Assembly (NCBI RefSeq): GCF_014191605.1
Contig: NZ_JACHWU010000002.1
Span: forward strand, 186,001-250,000
Length of the DNA stretch: 64,000 nt
DNA from: Prauserella isguenensis
GTDB lineage: Bacteria > Actinomycetota > Actinomycetes > Mycobacteriales > Pseudonocardiaceae
Reading direction: 5' to 3'
The notes beneath the pieces were generated by a model. That model was given only the letters and a program-made list of their open reading frames with translations. It was not told the origin of the DNA and did no database searches. The translations under genes were made by a program, and so were the position numbers. This document shows positions 8,845 through 17,153 of this stretch, piece after piece; the stretch's first letter is position 1; every line of letters begins with the position of its first letter.

Positions 8845-9573
8845 GTGGACGACGACAGAGATGAGAACGGCGAGCGGGTCCCGACCGGCCCGGCGGACGC
8901 CGGCGGCGACGACCGACACGGCGGTGAGTCCGCGACCGTGGACGTGGTGCTGCCGTGCCTCAACGAGGCCGCGGCGTTGCCTCGGGTGCTGGCCCGCCTT
9001 CCCGCCGGGTACCGCGCGCTCGTGGTGGACAACGGCTCGACCGACGGCTCGGCGTCGGTGGCGCGCGACCACGGCGCGGCCGTCGTCACCGAGGTCCGGC
9101 CGGGCTACGGCGCGGCCGTCCACACCGGACTCCTCGCGGCGTCGGCCGACATCGTGTGCGTGATGGACGCCGACGGTTCGCTGGACGCCGCCCTGCTGCC
9201 CGACCTGGTCGCGGTCGTGACTCCGGACCGGCTCGTCGTGGGAGCACGGCGGCCCGTGACCGCCGCGGCCTGGCCGTGGCACGCACGCGCGGGAAACCGG
9301 ATGATCGCGGCGGTGCTCCGGCGGCGCGGCGTGCCCGTGACCGACCTCGGCCCGGTCCGCGCGGCGCACCGGGCGTCCCTGCTGCAGCTGGACGTGCGGG
9401 ACCGGGCGTTCGGCTACCCGCTCGAAGTGCTGTTGCGGGCGGCGGAAGCGGGCTGGTCGGTGGTGGAACGGCCGGTCGACTACCACGAACGGGCCGCGGG
9501 GACGCGCAGCAAGGTGACGGGTTCGGTGCGCGGCACCTGGCGGGCGGTCCGCGACATGGCGAGGGTCCTGTGA
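8845..9573 (+). CDS. Family 2 glycosyltransferase
   Basis: This 242-aa GT-A-fold enzyme has VDVVLPCLNE, VVDNGSTDGS and VMDADGS, the DXD-like metal/nucleotide-sugar site of GT2 enzymes. There is no membrane segment at the C-terminus. The closest family type is the DPM1-like transferases that put a sugar on a polyprenyl phosphate or extend a glycan; the substrate is unknown. The first 30 residues are hydrophilic and poorly conserved. Its stop overlaps the next gene's GTG, and the leaderless -10 box supports the start. The context of epimerase, CofC-like protein and methyltransferase remnant matches a gene set I recall from other actinomycetes. Confidence 0.85.
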   Translation: MDDDRDENGERVPTGPADAGGDDRHGGESATVDVVLPCLNEAAALPRVLARLPAGYRALVVDNGSTDGSASVARDHGAAVVTEVRPGYGAAVHTGLLAASADIVCVMDADGSLDAALLPDLVAVVTPDRLVVGARRPVTAAAWPWHARAGNRMIAAVLRRRGVPVTDLGPVRAAHRASLLQLDVRDRAFGYPLEVLLRAAEAGWSVVERPVDYHERAAGTRSKVTGSVRGTWRAVRDMARVL

Positions 9574-10256
9574 GCGACGGGATCGTGCTCGTCGTCGCGA
9601 AGGCCCCGGTCGCGGGAGCGGCGAAGACCCGGCTCGCGGCGTCCACCGGTGCCGTCGCCGCGGCACGCGTGGCCGCGGCGTCGTTGCTGGACACCCTCGA
9701 CGCGGCGTTGCGCACCCCGGCCGCGGCGACCGCCGTCGCGTTCACCGGCGACGTCGACGCCGCGGAGGAGCGCGCCGAGCTGAAAGCGCTGCTGGGCCGG
9801 TGCGAGGTGTTCGGCCAGCGGGGCTCCGGGTTCGCCGAGCGGCTCGCCGCGGCCCACTCCGACGTGGCCGCGCGGCACGCTGGCGCACCGGTGGTGCAGA
9901 TCGGGATGGACAGTCCGCAGGTCACCCCGGCATTGCTCGCGTCGGCGTTGTCCCGGTTGGGCACCGCCGGCGCAGCGCTCGGACCTGCGCCGGACGGTGG
10001 CTGGTGGGCGCTCGCGCTGCGGGACCCGCGGCACGCCACGGTCCTGGCCGACGTCCCGATGTCCACGGCGGACACGGCACGTGCGACCCGCACGGCACTG
10101 GTCGGCCGCGGCCTCGACGTGGCGTCCCTGCCCATGATGTCCGATGTGGATACCGCCGCCGACGCCCGCGCGGTCGCACGCACGGTGCCGGACGGCCGGT
10201 TCGCCCGCGCCGTGGCGGCGGAACTCGGTGTGTCCCCGGGGGAGGGGACACGGTGA
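9570..10256 (+). CDS. DUF2064/TIGR04282 CofC-like nucleotidyltransferase-fold protein
   Basis: This 228-aa protein begins with LVVAKAPVAGAAKTRLA, the phosphate-binding start of the DUF2064 (TIGR04282, glycosyltransferase-A-like) family, and has QIGMDSPQ and GPAPDGGWWALAL further on. Relatives include CofC-type nucleotidyltransferases; the reaction of this family is not established, although its members travel with GT2 enzymes as here. GTG 9570 overlaps the GT2 stop by 4 nt, indicating translational coupling, and its own stop overlaps the start of the methyltransferase remnant at 10253 in the same way. Confidence 0.85.
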   Translation: MSDGIVLVVAKAPVAGAAKTRLAASTGAVAAARVAAASLLDTLDAALRTPAAATAVAFTGDVDAAEERAELKALLGRCEVFGQRGSGFAERLAAAHSDVAARHAGAPVVQIGMDSPQVTPALLASALSRLGTAGAALGPAPDGGWWALALRDPRHATVLADVPMSTADTARATRTALVGRGLDVASLPMMSDVDTAADARAVARTVPDGRFARAVAAELGVSPGEGTR

Positions 10257-10538
10257 ACGGATTCGAGACCGGACTGCTGGGCGGACGGGCGTGGTTCGAC
10301 GTCGCCGACGGCACCCGCATCCCGCTGCCCGCCGAACGCTGGCACGCGACCCCGGCCGCGGCGACGAGCATGGCTCGCGGCCGACGCCGCGACCGAGATC
10401 GCGGCGGAGGCGAGCCTGCGGCTGGACTGGGTGGTCGGTCACGCCGGCAGGTGGTTCGCGGAGCTGCGGAAACCCTGCCGGTCCGGCAAATGCCCGCCGG
10501 CCCCGGAACGGGCCGGGCTCCCGGTCGCGGCGGAGTAG
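10253..10538 (+). pseudogene. Remnant of a SAM-dependent methyltransferase gene (internal deletion and frameshift)
   Basis: From GTG 10253 the reading frame gives FETGLLGGRAWFDV and IPLPAERWHATPAAA, which looks like the N-terminus of the class I methyltransferase that usually follows GT2-DUF2064 pairs (its pattern is a sugar-like LPLEVERW segment before the SAM motif). The SAM-binding core is missing. In another frame, from about 10377, comes AADAATEIAAEASLRLDWVV and GRWFAELRKP, resembling the C-terminus of the same family, ending at TAG 10536-10538. About 150 codons appear lost together with the frame. The 4-nt overlap with the upstream gene is still intact, suggesting recent decay. The alternative is two unrelated short frames. 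Confidence 0.55.
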
Positions 10539-10703
10539 CCGGTCGCGGGGAACCCGGTCCGCGAGGCGAGCCGCCCGCGCGGCACTGACGGCGGCGGACG
10601 TCCGTCCGGCGGAGGCTTGTCGCTCCGGCCGCGGCGGCGCTACCGTCGCCGCGAACCGAGTGTGCCCGCTTCCGTGGGCACCGGCGCGACCTGGAGGGGC
10701 AGC

Positions 10704-11666
10704 GTGGCCCAGAAGGCATTCGCCTCGTCGGCGGACCTCGACGAGAAGGAACGGACGCTCGAGGTGCTGGCCGAGGGCGTGTACGCACTCACCGCGGAGG
10801 GCGATCCGAACGTCGGCGCGATCGAGGGCGAGGACTTCGTCGTCTGCTTCGAGGCGCTGGCGACGCCCGTGGTCGCCGGCGAATGGCTGGCGATGTTGCG
10901 GGAGCACACCGACAAGCCGGTGCGGTACCTGGTGCTGTCGCACTACCACGCGGTGCGCGTGCTCGGTGCGTCCGCGTTCGACGCCGACGTGGTCGTGGCC
11001 CACGACAACACCCGCGCCCTCGTGGCGGAACGCGGCGCCGAGGACTGGGAGAGCGAGTTCGGCCGCATGCCGCGGCTGGCCAAGGGCGCCGACTCGGTGC
11101 CGGGGCTGACGTGGCCGACGCTGACCTTCTCCGACCGGCTGACCATCGACCTCGGCGGCGACCGCGGCGACCTGGTGCTCGAGTACTGCGGCCGCGGGCA
11201 CACCGAGGGCGATCTCGTGGCGTGGCTGCCGCGGCAGCGGATCCTCTTCGCGGGCGACCTCGTCGAGGCCGAGGCCGCGCTCTACACCGGCGACGCGTTC
11301 CACCGCGAATGGGCGTCGTCCACCCTGGACCGGGTGGCCGCCTACGGCGCGGAGCAGTTGGTCGGCGGCCGCGGCGGGGTGACCAGGGGCCGCCGTGCCG
11401 TCGACGCCGCCATCGCCCAGACCCGCGAGTTCCTCACCGTCATGATCCGCGAGGTGAGCGCGGTGCACGGGGCCGGAGGGACGCTCAAGGAGGCCTTCGA
11501 CCGAACCCACGCCGCCCTGGCACCGGGCTACGGGCACTGGCCGATCTTCGAACACTGCCTGCCGTTCGACGTCTCCCGGCTCTGGGACGAACTGTCCGGG
11601 GTGGACCGCCCGGTGATCTGGACGGCCGAGCGCGACCGCGAGGTGTGGGACCGCCTGCAGGACTGA
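10704..11666 (+). CDS. MBL-fold protein with altered metal-ligand motifs
   Basis: This 320-aa protein has the metallo-beta-lactamase-fold order of motifs, but the first motif reads LSHYHAVRVLG instead of HxHxDH: two histidines remain while Asp and the third His are replaced by Val and Arg. The later GRGHTEGD keeps a His, FAGDLVEAE keeps the bridging Asp, and the last motif is VGGRGG instead of a Gly-His. I recall this YHAVRVLG form as a recurrent subfamily next to FAD hydroxylases. It may hydrolyse a ring-cleavage product or lactone, but metal binding is uncertain. GTG 10704 is preceded by GGAGGGGC. The next gene follows after 20 nt, so they form an operon. Confidence 0.75.
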   Translation: MAQKAFASSADLDEKERTLEVLAEGVYALTAEGDPNVGAIEGEDFVVCFEALATPVVAGEWLAMLREHTDKPVRYLVLSHYHAVRVLGASAFDADVVVAHDNTRALVAERGAEDWESEFGRMPRLAKGADSVPGLTWPTLTFSDRLTIDLGGDRGDLVLEYCGRGHTEGDLVAWLPRQRILFAGDLVEAEAALYTGDAFHREWASSTLDRVAAYGAEQLVGGRGGVTRGRRAVDAAIAQTREFLTVMIREVSAVHGAGGTLKEAFDRTHAALAPGYGHWPIFEHCLPFDVSRLWDELSGVDRPVIWTAERDREVWDRLQD

Positions 11667-11686
11667 GCGCGACGGAGGGAGGAGCC

Positions 11687-13324
11687 GTGGCGGACCTCGA
11701 CGATGCGGTCGCCACCGGCGGTGTCGCGGTGATCGGCGGAGGCCCGGTCGGACAGACGACGAGCCTCCTGCTGGCCCGCCGGGGCGTGCGCGTCGTGCTG
11801 CTCGACGGCAGGCCGGAGCGGGACGCGGTCGGCTCGAAGGCGATCTGCCAACAGCGCGACGTGCTCGACGTGTGGGAGTTCGCCGGCGGCGGACGGCGCA
11901 TCGCGGCCGAGGGGCTGACGTGGCGCACCGCCAGGACGTTCCACCGTGACCGGGAACTGTTCGCCGACCGGCTGCCCGACGCCGGGGTGTCCGAGTTCCC
12001 GCCGTTCGTCAACATCTCGCAGGCGCGGGTCGAGGAGATCCTCGACGAGGAGATCGCGCGGCAACCGCTGATCGAGGTCCGGTGGGACCACGAGGTCACC
12101 GGGCTCGACCAGGACGGGTCCGGGGTGACGGTCCGCTGCGCGGGCGGGCGGGACGTGCGCGCCGCGTACGCGGTGGCCTGCGCCGGGGCCCGTGCGGAGG
12201 CCGTCCGCCGGGCGCTCGGCGTCACCTTCGGCGGCCGGTCGTTCGACGACCGGTTCCTCATCTGTGACATCCGCGCCGACCTGCCCGGCTGGGCCGACGA
12301 GCGCAGGTTCTACTTCGACCCGGCGTGGAACCCGGGCAGGCAGGTGCTGATCCACCCGTGTCCCGGCGGTACGTTCCGCATCGACTGGCAGGTGCCCGAG
12401 GACTACGACCCCGACGCGGAGCGGGAGTCGGGCGCGCTGGACGAACGCATCCGGGCGATCGTCGGCGACGTCGACTACGAGGTCGTGTGGACGTCGGTGT
12501 ACCGGTTCCACTCCCGCGTGGTGGACCGGATGCGGGTCGGCCGGGTGCTGCTGGCCGGCGACTGCGCCCACCTGTACGCTCCGTTCGGCGCGCGGGGCTT
12601 GAACTCGGGTGTCGGGGACGCCGACAACGCCGCGTGGAAGCTCGCGTGGGTGTTGCGGGGCTGGGCCGGGGACGAGCTGCTGGAGAGTTATCACGCCGAG
12701 CGCCACGCCGCGGCGACCGAGAACCTCGCGGTGACGACGGCGACGATGGATTTCCTCGTGCCGCACGACGACGAGGGACGTCGCAGGCGCGAGGCCGTGC
12801 TGATCGGCGCGGCGTCCGATCCCGGGCTGCGGGCGCAGGTCGACTCCGGCAGGCTGGCGGAGCCGTTCTGGTACGTCGCCTCGCCGTTGACCACCGCCGA
12901 CGGCACGCGTCCGTTCGTGGGCAGGCCGCCGCGCGCGACCGTACCGACGCCCGCGCCCGGCATCCTGGCGCCCGACGTGCCGGTGTCGCTCGCGGGGTGC
13001 ACCCGCCTGCGGGAACTGGCCCGCACCGGTTTCCTCGTCCTGGCGGCACCGGAGTCCGATGTGGCGGGTGCGCGGACGGTGCTGACCGACGGGGACACGA
13101 ACGGTGGCGACCCGGACGAGGCGGTCGGGCCGGGCCCGGTACGTGTGCTCGCGGCCGACGAGGTCGACCCGACGGGCTCGGTGGCGGCCGAGCTCGGCAT
13201 GCGCCGCGGGGACCTGTGGGTGCTGCGTCCGGACGCCTACGTCGCCGCGGTGGTCACCGACCCACGGGAGCTCGGACCGGTGCTGCGCCGGGCCTGCGGC
13301 CGCGCCGGTACCGCCGTCCGGTGA
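11687..13324 (+). CDS. FAD-dependent aromatic-ring hydroxylase (MhpA/PheA class)
   Basis: This 545-aa class A flavoprotein monooxygenase has an N-terminal GGGPVGQTTSLLLARRG FAD motif, a WGRY-less substrate domain with DWQVPEDYDPDAE, the second FAD motif LLAGDCAHLYAPFGARGLNSG, and a thioredoxin-like C-terminal region typical of phenol/resorcinol/3-hydroxyphenylpropionate hydroxylases. Such enzymes use NAD(P)H and O2 to add a hydroxyl group to a phenolic ring. GTG 11687 follows a strong GGAGGGAGGAG. It is co-transcribed with the MBL-fold gene and followed by an MHS transporter, consistent with uptake and breakdown of an aromatic acid. No ring-cleavage dioxygenase gene lies nearby, so the pathway is incomplete in this window. 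Confidence 0.85.
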   Translation: MADLDDAVATGGVAVIGGGPVGQTTSLLLARRGVRVVLLDGRPERDAVGSKAICQQRDVLDVWEFAGGGRRIAAEGLTWRTARTFHRDRELFADRLPDAGVSEFPPFVNISQARVEEILDEEIARQPLIEVRWDHEVTGLDQDGSGVTVRCAGGRDVRAAYAVACAGARAEAVRRALGVTFGGRSFDDRFLICDIRADLPGWADERRFYFDPAWNPGRQVLIHPCPGGTFRIDWQVPEDYDPDAERESGALDERIRAIVGDVDYEVVWTSVYRFHSRVVDRMRVGRVLLAGDCAHLYAPFGARGLNSGVGDADNAAWKLAWVLRGWAGDELLESYHAERHAAATENLAVTTATMDFLVPHDDEGRRRREAVLIGAASDPGLRAQVDSGRLAEPFWYVASPLTTADGTRPFVGRPPRATVPTPAPGILAPDVPVSLAGCTRLRELARTGFLVLAAPESDVAGARTVLTDGDTNGGDPDEAVGPGPVRVLAADEVDPTGSVAAELGMRRGDLWVLRPDAYVAAVVTDPRELGPVLRRACGRAGTAVR

Positions 13325-13431
13325 CGACGAGGGCCGCACGCGGTGATCCGGAGCGGGCGAGATCGTTGTGCCGCGCAGAGGTGGCCGCGGAGGGGTGGCG
13401 TAATGCCGTCCGATGTCGCATTCTCGATCGT

Positions 13432-13464
13432 CGCCGCGCCTCGCCCGCCGGGCGAGGCGCGGCG
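13432..13464 (+). terminator. Terminator-like hairpin
   Basis: A perfect 15-bp inverted repeat with a 3-nt GCC loop lies between the hydroxylase stop (13324) and the transporter start (13515). It has no T-tract. It may end the hydroxylase transcript or act as an attenuator for the transporter. Confidence 0.6.
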
Positions 13465-13514
13465 AAGCCGGCAGGCGACCGCCTCCCCGGCACGGTTCGA
13501 ACAACGGAGTTCAC

Positions 13515-14900
13515 ATGGAACCGCAGTCCCCACTGCAGGGGGCCGCAGCGGCCGACGACCGCCGGCAGGCCCCCCGGAAGTTGACCACCGGCGAACGGAA
13601 GGTGCTGGCCAGCACCCTCGCCGGCACATCCATCGAATGGTTCGACTTCTTCATCTACGCCCAGGCCGCCAGCCTGGTGCTCGCGCCGCTGTTCTTCGGC
13701 CCGCTCAGCGAGGACTCGCCGGGGCTCGCGGCGGTCGTGTCGCTGGCGACGATCGGGATCAGCTTCCTGTTCCGCCCGCTCGGGGCGATCATCGCCGGGC
13801 GCTACGGCGACCGGCTGGGCAGGAAGAAGATGCTGGTGCTCACGCTCGTCACCATGGGCGGCGCGACGTCGCTGATCGGCCTGCTGCCGACGTACTCCGA
13901 GATCGGTGTCGCGGCGCCCATCCTGCTGATGCTGCTGCGGATCCTGCAGGGTTTCTCCGCGGGCGGGGAGTGGGGCGGTGCCGCCCTGATGTCGGTCGAG
14001 CACGCACCGGTCCACCGGCGCGGGACGTTCGGCGCCTACCCGCAGATCGGTGTGCCCATCGGCCTGATCCTCGCCACCGGAATGCTGTGGGCCATCACCG
14101 CCGTGACGACCCCGGAGCAGTTCCAGGCCTGGGGCTGGCGGATTCCGTTCCTGTTCTCGGTGGTGCTGGTCGTCGTCGGCTACGTGATCCGGCGGGCCGT
14201 CGAGGAGAGTCCCGTCTTCCAGGAGATGCTGGAACGGCGGAAGGAGTCGTCCGCACCGCTGCGCGATCTGATGCGCCGCAACAAACGCGAGGTGCTGCTC
14301 ACCGCGCTCATCTTCGTGGGCAACAACGCGGCGGGCTATCTCGTCATCGCGTACTTCCTCAGCTACGGCACGAGCGTGCTCGGGCTGGAACGGTCGGCGA
14401 TTCTGACGGTGATCGTGATCGCCTCCGTCGCATGGTTGGCGTCCACGCTGTGGGGCGGCATGCTGTCCGACCGCATCGGCCGGGTGCGGACGTTCCAGTT
14501 CGGGTACGCGTTCATGTTCCTGTGGATGCTGCCGATGTTCCTGCTGGTCGACACCGGTGAGCTCCTGCTGTTCGGTGCGGGGATCGTGATCCTGGCCCTG
14601 GGCCTGGGCTTCTCGTACGGGCCGATGTCCGCGCTGTACGCCGAGATGTTCCCGGTCAGCGTGCGCTACTCGGGCGTGTCGATCGGGTACGCGCTCGGCG
14701 CGATCCTCGGCGGAGCGTTCGCACCCACGATCGCCGAGTTGCTCGTGCAGGGGACCGGTTGGGGAGGTTCGGTCGGCCTGTACATCATGCTGCTCGCCGT
14801 CATCTCCGGTGGCGCGGTGTCGCTGGTGGCCGAGCCGAAGGGCGTCGACCTCGGCGTGACGGTGAGCGGACCGGAACCCGCCGACCGGGCGGGCACGTGA
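13515..14900 (+). CDS. MHS-family metabolite:H+ symporter
   Basis: This 461-aa major-facilitator transporter has twelve hydrophobic segments. The MHS signature is clear: the start GTSIEWFDFFIYAQAA, the loop GRYGDRLGRKKML and GGEWGGAALMSVE. The family imports organic acids such as alpha-ketoglutarate, shikimate, citrate or aromatic acids with protons. ATG 13515 is preceded by GGAG. Its position after the aromatic hydroxylase suggests it takes up that enzyme's substrate, but this is not proven because a hairpin separates the genes. The second MHS gene in this window (31218-32579) is only distantly similar, so they are not a recent duplication. Confidence 0.85.
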   Translation: MEPQSPLQGAAAADDRRQAPRKLTTGERKVLASTLAGTSIEWFDFFIYAQAASLVLAPLFFGPLSEDSPGLAAVVSLATIGISFLFRPLGAIIAGRYGDRLGRKKMLVLTLVTMGGATSLIGLLPTYSEIGVAAPILLMLLRILQGFSAGGEWGGAALMSVEHAPVHRRGTFGAYPQIGVPIGLILATGMLWAITAVTTPEQFQAWGWRIPFLFSVVLVVVGYVIRRAVEESPVFQEMLERRKESSAPLRDLMRRNKREVLLTALIFVGNNAAGYLVIAYFLSYGTSVLGLERSAILTVIVIASVAWLASTLWGGMLSDRIGRVRTFQFGYAFMFLWMLPMFLLVDTGELLLFGAGIVILALGLGFSYGPMSALYAEMFPVSVRYSGVSIGYALGAILGGAFAPTIAELLVQGTGWGGSVGLYIMLLAVISGGAVSLVAEPKGVDLGVTVSGPEPADRAGT

Positions 14901-15117
14901 CGGCGGAGCCGGCCACCGGGCGTTCATGCCCAGGGGGATGCAGCAAGACTCACTTGACGCGCACGGGACACCACGGAACGTTCGCAGCGGCTCACGGCAG
15001 AGCCGCGGACAGGGCTGGCCGGGTGACTGCGGTGGCTGATCCGTGCCGCGTCCTTCACGGTGGTCCGATACACCGTGGCAGTGGACATGGTGGAACGCTT
15101 TCAGAGAGGAAAGGCCC

Positions 15118-16914
15118 GTGGACAACCTCGTCGTGCTCAGTCTCCTCGCCCTTGCCCCGATCCTCGTCATCGGCGTTCTACTGGTCGGGTTTCGGTGGCC
15201 GGCGAAGTACGCCATGCCGTGTGGGTATGTCGTCGTCGTGCTTGTCGCCTTGCTGGTGTGGGACATGGACATTGCCGGGGTGGCGGCCGCCTCTCTCGAG
15301 GGGTTGATCACGGCGGCGACCTTGCTCTACATCGTCTTCGGCGCCCTGTTGCTGTTGTCGACGCTGACCGTCGGCGGCGCCATGGCGACCATCCGGGCGG
15401 GGTTCATGAAGATCTCGCCGGATCGACGGGTGCAGGCGGTCATCATCGGGTGGCTGTTCGGTAGCTTCATCGAGGGTGCCTCCGGCTTCGGCACGCCGGC
15501 GGCGGTGGTGGCTCCGCTGTTGCTGGCGCTGGGCTTTCCGGCCATGGCCGCGGTGATGGTGGGACTGATCATCCAGAGCACGCCGGTCACCTTCGGCGCC
15601 GTCGGCACCCCGATCCTGGTCGGGGTCAACGACGGGCTGCGTGGCGGCTCCGGGGTGGCGGAGCGCTCCACCGAAATGGGGTTGACCCACTCCGAGTACG
15701 TCGCGGAGATCGGATTCCAGACCGCGGCCATCCACGGTGTCGTCGGCCTGCTGATCCCGCTGATCCTGGCGGTCATGCTCACCGGGTTCTTCGGCCCCGA
15801 GCGCAGGTTCGGCGATGGGCTGGCGATCTGGCCGTTCGCGCTGTACGCCTCGTTGGCGATGACCGTCCCCTCGGTGCTGGTGGCCCGGTTCCTCGGCCCG
15901 GAGTTCCCGTCGCTGCTGGGCGGGATGATCGGGCTCGCGCTCGTCATGTTCACCTCGAGCCGGGGCTTTTTGATGCCGAAGGACACCTTCGACTTCGGTG
16001 CGCGCTCGAGTTGGTCGGAGCGGTGGATGGGCAACATCGAGCCGGGGGCGTTGTCCGAGCCGGCGGCGCGGATGAGCCTGGTTCGGGCGTGGACCCCGTA
16101 CGTTGTCCTCGTCGGCCTGCTGGTCCTCACCCGCATCGTCGACCCGCTGAACGAGTTCCTCACCGAAGCCCTGTCCATCCCGTTCGACGAGCTACTGGGC
16201 ACGGAGATCTCGACGTCCGTGGAACCGTTCTACTCACCGGCATTCATGCTCATCCTCGCCTGCGTGGTCGCTTATGGGCTGCAGCGGATGAACGGTCGCC
16301 AGATCGGCCAGACATGGAAGATCGCCGGTCGCCAGTTGGCCGGGACGGCTGTGGCGTTGTTGTTCGCCGTGCCGTTGGTGCGGGTTCTGATCCAGTCCGG
16401 TCCGGAGCTGAACGACTCGGGCCTCGCGAGCATGCCGGTGACCATGGCCGAGGGGGCAGCCGCGATCTCGGGCGGTGCATGGCCGGCTGTCGCTCCCTGG
16501 ATCGGCGCGCTCGGTGCGTTCGTAGCCGGATCCAACACCGTGTCGAACCTGACGTTCTCGCAGTTCCAGTTCTCCACCGGCGAGCAGATCGGCGTGCCGC
16601 CGGAGAACGTCGTCGCCGCGCAGGCCGCCGGTGGCGCGGGTGGCAACCCGATCGCCGTGCACAACATCGTGGCCGCATCGGCGACCGTGGGGCTGCTGGG
16701 CCGTGAAGGCGACCTGATCCGTAAGACCATCCTGGTCACGATCTACTACTGCGTGACAGCCGGTTCGTTGGTCTACATGGCCATCTACGGCATCGGGTTC
16801 AATCTGGGCACTCTCATGATGGTCGTGCTCGTCGCCGCGTTGGTCGGGCTGGTCGTGTGGATGCGTCGGCAGGCACCCGGACCGAGTGGGGCCGGTCGAG
16901 GTTCGCGCGGTTGA
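15118..16914 (+). CDS. lctP: L-lactate permease family transporter
   Basis: This 598-aa protein has about fourteen hydrophobic segments and LctP-family hallmarks such as [28 protein letters not shown] and [16 protein letters not shown]. The family imports lactate or glycolate with protons. GTG 15118 is preceded by AGAGAGGAAAGG. Codon choice is slightly less GC-extreme than in flanking genes, which could mean separate acquisition, but the difference is modest. The neighbours are a convergent Tat-exported MBL lipoprotein and an IclR-type regulator; no lactate dehydrogenase gene is adjacent. The 217 bases upstream, back to the MHS stop, hold no convincing gene. Confidence 0.85.
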   Translation: MDNLVVLSLLALAPILVIGVLLVGFRWPAKYAMPCGYVVVVLVALLVWDMDIAGVAAASLEGLITAATLLYIVFGALLLLSTLTVGGAMATIRAGFMKISPDRRVQAVIIGWLFGSFIEGASGFGTPAAVVAPLLLALGFPAMAAVMVGLIIQSTPVTFGAVGTPILVGVNDGLRGGSGVAERSTEMGLTHSEYVAEIGFQTAAIHGVVGLLIPLILAVMLTGFFGPERRFGDGLAIWPFALYASLAMTVPSVLVARFLGPEFPSLLGGMIGLALVMFTSSRGFLMPKDTFDFGARSSWSERWMGNIEPGALSEPAARMSLVRAWTPYVVLVGLLVLTRIVDPLNEFLTEALSIPFDELLGTEISTSVEPFYSPAFMLILACVVAYGLQRMNGRQIGQTWKIAGRQLAGTAVALLFAVPLVRVLIQSGPELNDSGLASMPVTMAEGAAAISGGAWPAVAPWIGALGAFVAGSNTVSNLTFSQFQFSTGEQIGVPPENVVAAQAAGGAGGNPIAVHNIVAASATVGLLGREGDLIRKTILVTIYYCVTAGSLVYMAIYGIGFNLGTLMMVVLVAALVGLVVWMRRQAPGPSGAGRGSRG

Positions 16915-16919
16915 GGTCC

Positions 16920-16940
16920 GCGCGTGGTAACGCCACGCGC
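16920..16940 (+). terminator. Terminator hairpin after lctP
   Basis: An 8-bp inverted repeat GCGCGTGG/CCACGCGC with a 5-nt loop begins 6 nt after the lctP stop codon. The 213 bases that follow, to 17153, show no recognisable gene. Confidence 0.6.
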
Positions 16941-17153
16941 CCGGCAGGTCGCGGTCCGCTGCTCAGGCTCGGGGTTTGAGCAGCGGCCGCGGCCTCGGCA
17001 CTGTCCCGGCCGCGGACGTCGGCCCGGTACTGCGCAGCGCGTCCCGGAGGGGATTACCGCTGTCGCCGATGTTGGCTCGTCGAGCTGCGAAGAACATTCC
17101 ACTTCGTGTCCTGAGCCGGTTCAGTGCGGGTCGGTTTCCGGTGCAGCAGGCCC

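Noticed and set aside
14901-15117. TTGACG at about 14954 as a -35 element for lctP
   Set aside because: At 17 nt the only -10 candidate is AACGTT, which is poor, and it would lie about 140 nt before the start. I could not support it.
15118-16914. Horizontal transfer of lctP because its codon use seems less GC-extreme
   Set aside because: The shift is small by eye, there are no mobile-element remnants or flanking repeats, and I could not compute it. Only noted in the gene entry.
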